64,000 nt of DNA from Christensenellaceae bacterium Phil7. Its GTDB lineage: Bacteria; Bacillota; Clostridia; Christensenellales; CAG-138. The notes under the pieces were generated by a model. That model had not been told where the DNA came from. It made no database searches and was given only the letters and a program-made list of their open reading frames with translations. Positions within the stretch are counted from its first letter, which is position 1, and each line of letters starts with the position of its first letter. The DNA is taken from NCBI GenBank assembly GCA_001940845.1, contig MSGV01000017.1, forward strand, positions 1-64,000. The letters are read 5' to 3'. This document shows, in pieces, positions 8,509 through 15,447 of the stretch. Both the position numbers and the translations under genes were made by a program.

Positions 8509-8549
8509 GCACAAAGTTGCACGCGTGGTAGTTCCGTGCAACTTTGCAC
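8509..8549 (-). promoter_or_regulatory. Operator-like palindromes at the late start point
   Basis: Two 14-base arms, 8509-8522 and 8536-8549, are near-perfect inverted repeats of each other (12 of 14). The arm next to the promoter is itself a dyad, GTGCAA-CT-TTGCAC. The element starts right at the predicted transcription start of the late promoter, so it could be a repressor operator or a 5' mRNA hairpin. Confidence 0.5.
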
Positions 8550-8555
8550 GATACT

Positions 8556-8621
8556 ATTATACCACGTCCAATAGTGACATTGAGTGACATTCAGTGACAT
8601 CCGAGTGACATTGAGTGACAT
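8556..8621 (-). promoter_or_regulatory. Putative late promoter with phased activator sites
   Basis: On the minus strand a perfect extended -10 (TGGTATAAT, hexamer at 8561-8556) has no recognisable -35 box. Instead five copies of ATGTCACT (starting on the plus strand at 8573, 8583, 8593, 8604 and 8614) cover the -35 region and upstream, spaced 10, 10, 11 and 10 bases, thus on one face of the helix. The array sits between the late-regulator gene and the methyltransferase/packaging operon, as expected for an activator-dependent late promoter. Confidence 0.65.
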
Positions 8622-8625
8622 CTTT

Positions 8626-9057
8626 TTATGATTTTGCCTGTTTTTTAAGCACGTTTCCAAATTTTGCGAGCGCTATGCCGTGTAATCTAAAAATCTGCCT
8701 GCGCTCGTATCCCATCGATTCCGCCATCTGATCAAAATCCTTGTAGTCAACATACCGTGCTATCAGCAGCGATCGCGATGTGGGATCGTCCATTTGCATA
8801 AGCAGCGCAATGCAGTTTGATTTATAATCCGCGTATGCATCGATCGCATCATTGCACCTTTCCCTTGTCTCCATCAGGCGCACTATCGCATCCGCCTTAT
8901 CGCCCTTGCCTTTACCGCCCGCATGATGACCGTAGTATGGCGTTACTCGTTTTACATCCGCCTCGATCGATGCCAGCAGCCGCATTGCATCATTTGCCGC
9001 CATGTCAAGCTTACGTATTTGCTCAAGATAGCTCTTAGCATTGCAGTCATAATCCAT
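8626..9057 (-). CDS. ArpU/RinA-type late transcription regulator
   Basis: A 143-residue protein of the sigma-like phage regulator group (DUF1492, ArpU, RinA-like). An N-terminal helical part (LEQIRKLDMAANDAMRLLAS) is followed by a GGKGKGDKADAIVRLMETRE linker and a C-terminal sigma region 4-like helix-turn-helix (YVDYKDFDQMAESMGYERRQ, then IFRLHGIALAKF). Such proteins switch on late operons. The gene is the last early gene and lies directly upstream of the repeat-bearing late promoter at 8556-8621, which it may activate. Confidence 0.78.
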   Translation of the reverse strand: MDYDCNAKSYLEQIRKLDMAANDAMRLLASIEADVKRVTPYYGHHAGGKGKGDKADAIVRLMETRERCNDAIDAYADYKSNCIALLMQMDDPTSRSLLIARYVDYKDFDQMAESMGYERRQIFRLHGIALAKFGNVLKKQAKS

Positions 9058-9066
9058 TCTCTCCTC

Positions 9067-10005
9067 CTAATCCGCGTCATACACGTCCAAGCCGAGGTCT
9101 ATACCCATAGCTCGCATCTGATCCGCACTGTACGAGTGCTGCCGATATGCCAGCGCACGTTGCATCCCGGCTCTCCGATCATCAGGTTTTGCCGCTGTAT
9201 TATACTCATCGCGCCAGCCCTCGCCATTAAACCATGTACCGCCCTGCTTGATGTACTGCGTTGGCGTGCGCTCGACCGCTATCTGGCGTTTGTACGCATC
9301 AATACCATCGGATATCTGCTGATAGCTCGTCCCATTGCGTCTCGCCCTGATGTATGCCGCCTGCGCTTCCTTCCGTCCCTGCTTCCGCCCCTCCGGGTAC
9401 TGTGCCCATATCGCTTCAAACTCTTTTCGATATGCGGACGGCGTTTCGCTCGGTCGGTCTCCGGCAGTCGTTTCGGCTGCCGTTTGCAGCACACTGCCGG
9501 TATTATCTTTATCTGCTAGATTATTAACTAGATTATTATCTATATTATTGGGTTCAGTTTCTGAACCACCCCGGTGCAGTTTTTGAACCACCCCCGGTGC
9601 AGTTTCTGAACCACCCCGGTGCAGTTTTTGAACCACCGGTGCAGTTTTTGAACCGGTTGCGGGCTGCTGATTTTTGGAGTTATCCACAATAAAGCGTGAG
9701 TTATCCACATTATCCACATTGCGCACAGCCGTGTATCTGCAAACCCTGACACCGCCAATATAGTCCTCCGACTTTATCAGCATCCCCTGCTCCTGCAAGC
9801 TGCGCAGTGATTTTAGCACGGTATTTTTGCTGCTGTTAGTCCAGTGCATCAAGTAGGCAAGCGATCCGGAAAATGAGGATGCGCCGTCCTGAGAAAATCC
9901 GTAGATCAATGCATAGATCAGCAGGTCAGTGCCCTTAAGCCCCAATTCCGATATCATCCAGCCCTGGATGCAAATATAGCTATCGTTTTTTATTAAATCG
10001 TTCAT
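9067..10005 (-). CDS. Phage replication initiator, winged-helix/DnaD-like
   Basis: A 312-residue protein. Residues 1-90 form a winged-helix DNA-binding domain (LKGTDLLIYALIYGFSQDGA, NTVLKSLRSLQEQGMLIKSE). A low-complexity middle (about 105-160) is encoded by the iteron-like repeats. The C-terminal part has a domain typical of phage replication proteins (FEAIWAQYPEGRKQGRKEAQ ... AYIRARRNG ... TPTQYIKQGGTWFNGEGW). It likely opens the phage origin inside its own gene. ATG 10005 follows GGAGAAGG; upstream in-frame ATGs lack a good site. Confidence 0.78.
   Translation of the reverse strand: MNDLIKNDSYICIQGWMISELGLKGTDLLIYALIYGFSQDGASSFSGSLAYLMHWTNSSKNTVLKSLRSLQEQGMLIKSEDYIGGVRVCRYTAVRNVDNVDNSRFIVDNSKNQQPATGSKTAPVVQKLHRGGSETAPGVVQKLHRGGSETEPNNIDNNLVNNLADKDNTGSVLQTAAETTAGDRPSETPSAYRKEFEAIWAQYPEGRKQGRKEAQAAYIRARRNGTSYQQISDGIDAYKRQIAVERTPTQYIKQGGTWFNGEGWRDEYNTAAKPDDRRAGMQRALAYRQHSYSADQMRAMGIDLGLDVYDAD
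9508..9654 (-). repeat. Iteron-like repeats with AT-rich stretch: candidate phage origin
   Basis: Five direct repeats of 17-23 bases with the core GGTTCARAAACTGCACC (minus strand) occupy 9551-9654. The outermost copy (9551-9567) is a perfect dyad GGTTCA-N5-TGAACC. Repeat starts are 9551, 9573, 9596, 9618 and 9638, so the units are 22, 23, 22 and 20 bases. Next to them, 9508-9550 is very AT-rich, with a TAGATTATTA-like motif three times, suitable for unwinding. The array lies inside the initiator gene, as in many phages. Confidence 0.65.
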
Positions 10006-10114
10006 TTCCTTCTCCATCAGTATGATTTCAGCCGCGCACAGACAATCCATAAGGATAACTCCTTTTTTGTTTTGTGCGCCAACACCCTATCCGCGCACGG
10101 CTGCAACCATCAAC

Positions 10115-10447
10115 CTATGCCGTCCAGCATCTTGCCTTAAAAATTGCCACACCACCAAGCCAATAGCCAAGCATGTGCAATCCTCTAGGTGTTAAATAAA
10201 AATCTGCGTATGATACGCCAGCGATTGGATTATGCCTGATGCCGCCATGATCTGCATATCCCAAACGGTACAGCTGCGTCCATGTCGTATCCGGCAGCCG
10301 CACCCGTATAGTGTTGTATGGCATATAAAAAATCATGGTATTGCGGCTGTAATGCGGTCGCTTTGTGTTTGGTCTGACAAACTTGTCATCAAAGCCGATA
10401 CATTTTTGCATTGCAGCAAATGCTGCATCATCCGGACAATACATCAT
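10115..10447 (-). CDS. Phage hypothetical protein
   Basis: A 110-residue protein I cannot assign. The ATG at 10447 overlaps the stop of the upstream gene (TGATG) with GGGGAGG nearby, so translation is coupled; the longer open frame upstream is an artefact. The protein is rich in aromatic residues and Arg (TKRPHYSRNTMIFYMPYNTI, LPDTTWTQLYRLGYADH) with no signal peptide or membrane segment. It lies in the early replication region. Confidence 0.65.
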   Translation of the reverse strand: MMYCPDDAAFAAMQKCIGFDDKFVRPNTKRPHYSRNTMIFYMPYNTIRVRLPDTTWTQLYRLGYADHGGIRHNPIAGVSYADFYLTPRGLHMLGYWLGGVAIFKARCWTA

Positions 10448-10728
10448 CACACCTCCCCGATAACTATCAGGAGCTGAGACGGTATGCGCTGCGTAGTGTC
10501 TGCAAGCGCGATCAAATCCTCGCCATCGATGTCGACATCCAGCAGCAAGCTTATTGATTTGCCATCTATGCTGATCGGGCATCCACTGCAAAACCACTTA
10601 TGCACATACGATGTATGCCGCTGGTCTTTTGGCAAATACAGATAATCACTTAAGGCTCGATGCAAGATTGCTGCGCGTAAAATAAGCTCCGGATGCAGCT
10701 CTCTTACTTTTTTTGCTTGTCTAGCCAT
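10447..10728 (-). CDS. Phage hypothetical protein
   Basis: A 93-residue protein without a recognised family. A basic N-terminus (MARQAKKVRELHPELIL) leads into a helix, then a CSGC pair at about 47-50 in WFCSGCPISIDGK that could bind metal, and an acidic DVDIDGEDLIALADTTQ segment. ATG 10728 has GGGAGG nine bases upstream. It is translationally coupled to the next gene and follows the tyrosine recombinase. Confidence 0.65.
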   Translation of the reverse strand: MARQAKKVRELHPELILRAAILHRALSDYLYLPKDQRHTSYVHKWFCSGCPISIDGKSISLLLDVDIDGEDLIALADTTQRIPSQLLIVIGEV

Positions 10729-10742
10729 ATATTTTTACCTCC

Positions 10743-11558
10743 CTACCATGTAACTGCCGCATCCATGGCGGCTTGCTGCTGCGCCTGAGATAAGCGCAGA
10801 TATATGCTCGTGGTCGTTACGCTGCTATGCCCTAAAATATCCGCAAGCAGCGATAGATTGTTATTGTTTTGTAAAAAATTGATCGCAAAGAGATGGCGGA
10901 ATGAGTGCGGATGCGCATTTTCCGCCGGAATGCCATATCGCTGCGCATGTACACGCAGCATCTTGCGTATGCCGCCATCGGTCATAGGTTTGCCGTGCGC
11001 ATTGCGGCAGATCAGATCATCGTGTGCCAAATTGTCAAATACCGATATCACATCCTCCGATAGGCGGCGCGGAAAGATGATCGTGCGCTGTTTGCCCTTG
11101 CTATACACATCCATACGCCCTCTATCCAAATCGCTGCGTCTTACCAGCAGCAGCTCGCTCACGCGCATCCCCGTCATTGCCAACATGCGATAATAGATCG
11201 CCCACCTGATATTGCCATCCTCGACCAAACCATCGATAAGGCGGCGGTATTGGTCAGCCGTTATAACATTATCGATGGAGTGCGTGTGCTGCCGCTTGAC
11301 CGACTTGACATCGCAGACAATACCTCTAAAGGAGCAATATTTGCGCATAGCACATAGCCGCTGATTGACCGTTGCAGCACTCCTGCTGCGGGATAGATGA
11401 TGTTTCCATCTCACGATCGTTGCCTTGCACAGCTCGTCCGCCCCAGCAAATGCATGGTAGCTTGCAACGGCTGCCATATAGCTGCTGACAGTGGCATCAG
11501 CCGCCTCGCTATCGATCAAGTACTCCCGGAAGGCATCCATATCATGTTGTATCTCCAT
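10743..11558 (-). CDS. Tyrosine recombinase (Xer-like)
   Basis: A 271-residue recombinase. The N-terminal SAM-like core-binding domain spans about 1-85 and the catalytic domain about 100-270. Catalytic residues are all visible: Arg in TGMRVSELL, Lys in YSKGKQR, His and Arg in HSFRH, His in LGHSS and Tyr in SIYLR. It is short, lacking the arm-binding domain of lambda-type integrases, and resembles XerC/D. It lies in the early operon, far from the attachment site, while a serine integrase sits at the junction. It may resolve replication products or be a second integration system. Confidence 0.88.
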   Translation of the reverse strand: MEIQHDMDAFREYLIDSEAADATVSSYMAAVASYHAFAGADELCKATIVRWKHHLSRSRSAATVNQRLCAMRKYCSFRGIVCDVKSVKRQHTHSIDNVITADQYRRLIDGLVEDGNIRWAIYYRMLAMTGMRVSELLLVRRSDLDRGRMDVYSKGKQRTIIFPRRLSEDVISVFDNLAHDDLICRNAHGKPMTDGGIRKMLRVHAQRYGIPAENAHPHSFRHLFAINFLQNNNNLSLLADILGHSSVTTTSIYLRLSQAQQQAAMDAAVTW

Positions 11559-11647
11559 CGCTTATAGCCCTCCTCAAAGCCCCTAAAAGCACTACCGATA
11601 ATAGCTGTTATCGGTACTACAGGCATTATTACCTCCACCATTCATCA

Positions 11648-11749
11648 TCAGTTGACCCCGTTTAACGCCGCCTCGATCAGGCAGGCGATTGGCGCTAATG
11701 CAGCGCCAAGCAATACTGCGAAAATAAGTGCTATTAATCCCGGTTCCAT
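11648..11749 (-). CDS. Small hydrophobic membrane peptide
   Basis: A 33-residue open frame, ATG at 11749 eight bases after AAGGAGAGG. It begins MEPGLIALIFAVLLGAALAP and continues to a small amphipathic tail ending NGVN, giving one predicted membrane helix (about 4-24). The good ribosome site and its place in a tightly packed operon support translation. The role is unknown; it is too far from a lysis cassette to call it a holin. Confidence 0.5.
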   Translation of the reverse strand: MEPGLIALIFAVLLGAALAPIACLIEAALNGVN

Positions 11750-11764
11750 GCTTGTCCCTCTCCT

Positions 11765-12061
11765 TTATGCAATTTGATTTCCGTTGCGGTCATGCAGCAT
11801 ATATCCGCACCACTTAGCGAGTAGCTTGCAAGCGTCCTCCGGCTCCATAAGCTCCATATTGTTATCGGCATCAGCCGGAAATTCTTCCGGCACTATAAAA
11901 AGCTGCATATATAAATTCCCGCTCATTCCCTGGTCGAAGAGCTCTTGGAGAGCATCAGCGTAACCAACCTTGCCGTCTTTGCGCTTGGGGAAAAACCTCC
12001 AGCTAACAGGGTTCTCAGGACAACTGTCACAGTCAACATATCGTCCGCTATATCTATCCAT
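11765..12061 (-). CDS. Phage hypothetical protein
   Basis: A 98-residue protein without a known family. A DCDSCPENP motif near the N-terminus may bind metal, followed by SWRFFPKRKDGKVGYADALQ and an acidic C-terminal half ending in ACKLLAKWCGYML. The start ATG 12061 is seven bases after GGAGG; two in-frame codons further upstream sit too close to or within that site. Part of the early minus-strand operon. Confidence 0.62.
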   Translation of the reverse strand: MDRYSGRYVDCDSCPENPVSWRFFPKRKDGKVGYADALQELFDQGMSGNLYMQLFIVPEEFPADADNNMELMEPEDACKLLAKWCGYMLHDRNGNQIA

Positions 12062-12084
12062 ATCCATACCTCCAATCAAATCTA

Positions 12085-12690
12085 CTAAGCAAACATGTCG
12101 TTATCATCCTGATCTTGTATTTCTAATTCCCCTCCGTCAGTGCCCGGACAAGGTATAACCATGCCGCAAACAACATCGCCCTCCGGGAAATTCTCATCGC
12201 ACACAGATCCCAAATATACAGGCGGCTCATCAATAGGCGTGTGCGAAAAGAATAAAGATGTGTTTTCTGCATCCATATCTGCGATCGCCTGAACCGGAAT
12301 TGCAAATGTTGAATATGCAGCATCTTCTGGGCTGGCAGCTCTGACCAGCGCTTTTGTATGGCAGCAGTCACATTCGACGAGATATAATCTGCTCTCGCAA
12401 TAATAAACTTTTAGCTCGCACCCGCACCGATAGCAGCTGATGCCGGACCTAGATGATAAATAATCCCATCCTCCATCCCTAGCATCAAATATCTCGTGGC
12501 ATATTTGATCGACGTTAGCAGTGCAAGCATCCATCAATATTTGCCAAAACTTTTCTCGCTCCGATAGAGCTGTAAAATTTTGCCTATATTTGTTATTGCT
12601 TTGCCCAGGTCGCTGCAGCTTATCGCTTGCATCATCCACCAATTTTTTGCAATGCTTTAAAATCGGCTCAATGTCTACGTATTTAGCCAT
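12085..12690 (-). CDS. Phage zinc-ribbon hypothetical protein
   Basis: A 201-residue protein with a probable zinc ribbon: CYRCGC at about residue 86 and CDCC at about 107, with a strand-like KVYYCESRLYLVE between them. The N-terminal part is helical (DIEPILKHCKKLVDDASDKL). The C-terminal 60 residues are acidic and end in DNDMFA. Restriction alleviation and Ada-like small phage proteins carry similar ribbons, but no specific function can be assigned. Confidence 0.65.
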   Translation of the reverse strand: MAKYVDIEPILKHCKKLVDDASDKLQRPGQSNNKYRQNFTALSEREKFWQILMDACTANVDQICHEIFDARDGGWDYLSSRSGISCYRCGCELKVYYCESRLYLVECDCCHTKALVRAASPEDAAYSTFAIPVQAIADMDAENTSLFFSHTPIDEPPVYLGSVCDENFPEGDVVCGMVIPCPGTDGGELEIQDQDDNDMFA

Positions 12691-12696
12691 TTTTTA

Positions 12697-13194
12697 TCAC
12701 CCCGCAGTAACCTGATCGAAAATGCCAGGGCTGTCAAACCCATCAAACAGATCCTCTGCAACAATGTGCCCATGCTCGTCCAATAGGATACATGCAGCAT
12801 CATCGCCGTAGATGTCGCTCTCCATAAGGTAAAATTTATATCCGCCGATTACCCGATGGTCGATCGTATGCCATGTGCCGCAGTGACCGGGTATACATAG
12901 GCCGGATGTGTCTGCGCTGATTATGCCGTCCTTTTTGCTGGTCGCTATCTCTCCGGCACAGGCTGCATACCCCGCCAGATCTACAAAGCTGTCCGCCTTA
13001 TCGCCTGCCTTAATGCGCGCAACTTTAAGCAGTGCCAGCATTATTGCAACATCCTTCGCCGTAAATTTCGTTCCGGTGTAAGCCTCCCACAGCTTACCTA
13101 TGAGCGCAAAACAATCCTCCGGCTTGCCGTAGTCGTGCTCGCGCTGCCCGCACACGCACTTCTCTGCCTCTTTCAAAATCTCTGATCTTCGCAT
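12697..13194 (-). CDS. DUF6378-like phage protein, C-terminally extended
   Basis: A 165-residue protein. Residues 5-85 match the DUF6378 pattern of phage proteins related to MazG-type helical folds (REHDYGKPEDCFALIGKLWE, DVAIMLALLKVARIKAG, DSFVDLAGYAACAGEI). The family may act on nucleotides, which is unproven. Residues 90-165 form an extra strand-rich domain (ACILLDEHGHIVAEDLFDGF) not usual in the family. ATG 13194 follows GGAGG by 11 bases. It overlaps the upstream gene by 22 bases. Confidence 0.7.
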   Translation of the reverse strand: MRRSEILKEAEKCVCGQREHDYGKPEDCFALIGKLWEAYTGTKFTAKDVAIMLALLKVARIKAGDKADSFVDLAGYAACAGEIATSKKDGIISADTSGLCIPGHCGTWHTIDHRVIGGYKFYLMESDIYGDDAACILLDEHGHIVAEDLFDGFDSPGIFDQVTAG

Positions 13195-13409
13195 GGTTGT
13201 CCAACCTCCAATTCGTATTTTGCCCATCTGGTTTTTTCGCCAAAGCGATTTTTGCCATCAACTATTTCGCGGCGTATCTTATAGCCCATTTGCTTAAGGT
13301 CACAAATCCTTGCACCCAAGCGCATGATCCCGTATTCCTGCAGCGCGTCCATCGGCGTTATAGAGCCGTACACCTGCATGTGCCTTAAAACTTGCTCGTT
13401 TTGCGTCAT
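13173..13409 (-). CDS. Phage helix-turn-helix domain protein
   Basis: A 78-residue winged-helix protein of a type common in Firmicutes phages: VLRHMQVYGSITPMDALQEY then MRLGARICDLKQMGYKI and a wing with DGKNRFGEKTRWAKYEL. It probably binds DNA as an early regulator or replication accessory. ATG 13409 is eight bases after GAGAGG. It overlaps the following gene by 22 bases. Confidence 0.75.
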   Translation of the reverse strand: MTQNEQVLRHMQVYGSITPMDALQEYGIMRLGARICDLKQMGYKIRREIVDGKNRFGEKTRWAKYELEVGQPCEDQRF

Positions 13410-13454
13410 AAGTATCACCTCTCTTGCCCTGTGCTTGTCCGTCAGGGACGGAGC

Positions 13455-13637
13455 TCATCCGTCCGCCCCGCTGCATTCTGCGGCGGAAGCCGACAGTGCG
13501 TCCAGTGCGTTGCGAGTGATTCTGCGCAATATTGCATCAATCTCATCTTGAGTCTTATCTCTGCAATAATCGTCACAGATCCTTATCAGCGTGTTACCTA
13601 TCTTAAATTCCTCGACCACATGTCCGGTATCGATCAC
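13455..13637 (-). CDS. Small phage hypothetical protein
   Basis: A 60-residue protein starting at GTG 13637, eight bases after GAGGGGG. The segment GNTLIRICDDYCRDKTQDEI followed by DAILRRITRNAL is a pattern shared by small early proteins of Firmicutes phages, of unknown role. Second gene of the early operon after the Cro-like regulator. Confidence 0.6.
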   Translation of the reverse strand: MIDTGHVVEEFKIGNTLIRICDDYCRDKTQDEIDAILRRITRNALDALSASAAECSGADG

Positions 13638-13755
13638 TATTAACACCCCCTCTACGCATTAAGTCTATTTATGCGGTTATTTGTCCTATTACTCAGGAAC
13701 TGATGCAATATCCGTAACTAACAGTTTTCGAATTAGTTTCTGCTTTCATTTTTTG

Positions 13756-13956
13756 TTAACATCGCAGGTCGCCGTCATCTTCAAATAACTCATACACAGA
13801 ACAATTTAAAATCTGCGCAATGCGCTTGATCGTAGAAATAGAAGGATTTCTCTTTCCGCTTTCGATGTTGCTTAATGCGGGCTGCGATATATTAGCTTGT
13901 TTAGCAAGCTCGCATTGTTTTATGTTGCGAAGTTTTCGTATAGCTTTTATTCGCAT
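13756..13956 (-). CDS. Cro-like XRE regulator
   Basis: A 66-residue HTH protein: KLRNIKQCELAKQANISQPA (helices 1-3), LSNIESGKRNPSISTIKRIA and LNCSVYELFED. It consists of the HTH domain only, as in Cro-type proteins, and is the first gene of the minus-strand lytic operon, divergent from the CI-like repressor. ATG 13956 follows AAGGAG. A consensus promoter (13988-14016) drives it. Its likely role is to repress the lysogeny operon in the lytic switch. Confidence 0.85.
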   Translation of the reverse strand: MRIKAIRKLRNIKQCELAKQANISQPALSNIESGKRNPSISTIKRIAQILNCSVYELFEDDGDLRC

Positions 13957-13987
13957 GTTAGTCTCCTTATCGACTTTTCCTATTGCT

Positions 13988-14016
13988 ATTATACAGCAGA
14001 TTTCAGGGCATGTCAA
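13988..14016 (-). promoter_or_regulatory. Early lytic promoter (PR-like)
   Basis: A perfect sigma-A promoter on the minus strand: TTGACA (14016-14011), 17-base spacer, TATAAT (13993-13988). The sequence ATAGCTATA overlaps the upstream edge of the -35 and recurs at the divergent promoter (14058-14065), so it is a candidate operator half-site for CI and Cro. Confidence 0.85.
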
Positions 14017-14040
14017 TAGCTATATGAAAAGATTTTATTA

Positions 14041-14069
14041 TTGATTTTTATTTCTGTTAGCTATAAAAT
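14041..14069 (+). promoter_or_regulatory. Repressor promoter (PRM-like)
   Basis: TTGATT (14041-14046), 17-base spacer, TAAAAT (14064-14069), pointing to the repressor gene at 14097. The motif TAGCTATA lies across the spacer and -10 (14058-14065) and again at 14017-14024, suggesting shared operators between the two divergent promoters. Confidence 0.65.
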
Positions 14070-14096
14070 AATTATAGAACGAAGAAAGGAATATTT

Positions 14097-14702
14097 ATGA
14101 ATCAAATAAAGAAAATAAGGGAATCCAGAGGAATATCTCAAAAGGAACTGGCAATTGTGATGAAAACAGCGCAGCCAACTGTTTGTAACTGGGAAAACGG
14201 AACCCGTGTCCCGTCTCACAACAATGTCCTTAAATTAGCCGAATACTTCCATGTATCTGCGGACTATATAATGGGTTTAGAGAAAGATGAACCAAAGAAA
14301 GAAACTAATATTGGCTTTAGAATACCTATCTTAGGTCGCGTCCCTGCCGGTATCCCGCTGGAAGCAATAGAGGATATCATCGGCTATGAAGAGATCCCGC
14401 AGAGCTGGCTCGATGGGAACCGCGAATATTTTGCAACCAAGGTACAGGGCGATAGTATGTACCCTAAATACATCGAGGGAGACATCATCATCGTCCGCAA
14501 GCAGCCAACCTGCGAAAGTGGACAAGACTGCATCGTGTACGTCAACGGATATGACGCAACATTAAAAAAGGTTATTATGCTGCCCGATGGCGGAATACAG
14601 CTCACGCCCATAAACACTATGTACTCGCCAAAAACTTATCGTGATGGAGATGAGCCGATAAGCATTGCTGGTGTTGTCGTTGAAATAAGACGAAAACCAT
14701 AA
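14097..14702 (+). CDS. CI/LexA-like prophage repressor (HTH + S24 peptidase)
   Basis: A 201-residue repressor. Residues 1-60 are an XRE HTH (SRGISQKELAIVMKTAQPTV). Residues 75-201 are an S24 LexA-like domain with an Ala-Gly cleavage site in GRVPAGIPLEA, catalytic Ser in GDSMYPKY and catalytic Lys in DATLKKV. It should keep the prophage silent and be cleaved by RecA after DNA damage. The ATG follows GAAGAAAGGA. It heads the plus-strand lysogeny operon with the K+ channel, lipoprotein and integrase. Confidence 0.92.
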   Translation: MNQIKKIRESRGISQKELAIVMKTAQPTVCNWENGTRVPSHNNVLKLAEYFHVSADYIMGLEKDEPKKETNIGFRIPILGRVPAGIPLEAIEDIIGYEEIPQSWLDGNREYFATKVQGDSMYPKYIEGDIIIVRKQPTCESGQDCIVYVNGYDATLKKVIMLPDGGIQLTPINTMYSPKTYRDGDEPISIAGVVVEIRRKP

Positions 14703-14707
14703 ATTTG

Positions 14708-15433
14708 ATGGAGAGGAATTTTATAAGAAAGCGCATATATGGAATTGTTTCCGCTTCCGATGAGAAGAGTAAAAGCGGAAGTATTTATAACTTGATAATG
14801 ATGTTTTTTATCATTATCAGCCTAATTCCACTTGCGTTTAAAGCCGATAGCACATTTTTCTTCATTCTGGATAAGGTTTGCGTCTCGGTCTTTATTTTGG
14901 ATTATGCGCTCCGGCTCATAACAGCCGATTATAAGTATGGTAAAAAATCCATTTTATCATTTGTTAGATATCCATTTTCATTCATGGCAATAATTGATTT
15001 GATCTCAATATTACCATCCTTGACAGTATTAAATAACGGCTTTAAAGTTTTGCGAATAATGCGCATGGTTAGGGCATTAAGAGTTCTTAGGGTTTTTAAA
15101 GCGGCAAGGTATTCCAAAAGCATCAGAATTATAGCGGCTGTGTTTAAAAAATCAAAGGAACCGCTTACGGCTGTAGGCACTTTGGCAATTGCATATGTGC
15201 TGATCTCTGCGCTTATCATCTTTAATGTTGAGCCTGATTCGTTTAATAGTTTTTTTGATGCGGTTTATTGGGCAACCGTTTCCCTGACAACTATGGGATA
15301 TGGTGATATTTACCCGGTAACGACAGCCGGACGCATCGTGACCATGATTTCTTCGATATTCGGCATAGCAATCGTTGCGCTGCCATCGGGCATCATAACC
15401 GCCGGATATATGAGTGAAATAAATAAAAATTAA
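14708..15433 (+). CDS. Voltage-gated K+ channel (six-TM) on prophage
   Basis: A 241-residue six-segment ion channel. S1 and S2 span about 28-70, S3 about 88-107, S4 about 112-142 with Arg/Lys every third residue (LRIMRMVRALRVLRVFKAAR), S5 about 150-172, a pore loop with the K+ selectivity filter TTMGYGD at about 193, and S6 about 207-232. It should form a tetrameric potassium channel in the host membrane. It starts five bases after the repressor stop, so it is expressed in the lysogen. Phage-borne channels are unusual; a role in superinfection exclusion or host physiology is a guess. Confidence 0.88.
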   Translation: MERNFIRKRIYGIVSASDEKSKSGSIYNLIMMFFIIISLIPLAFKADSTFFFILDKVCVSVFILDYALRLITADYKYGKKSILSFVRYPFSFMAIIDLISILPSLTVLNNGFKVLRIMRMVRALRVLRVFKAARYSKSIRIIAAVFKKSKEPLTAVGTLAIAYVLISALIIFNVEPDSFNSFFDAVYWATVSLTTMGYGDIYPVTTAGRIVTMISSIFGIAIVALPSGIITAGYMSEINKN

Positions 15434-15447
15434 AGGAGTAACCAACC

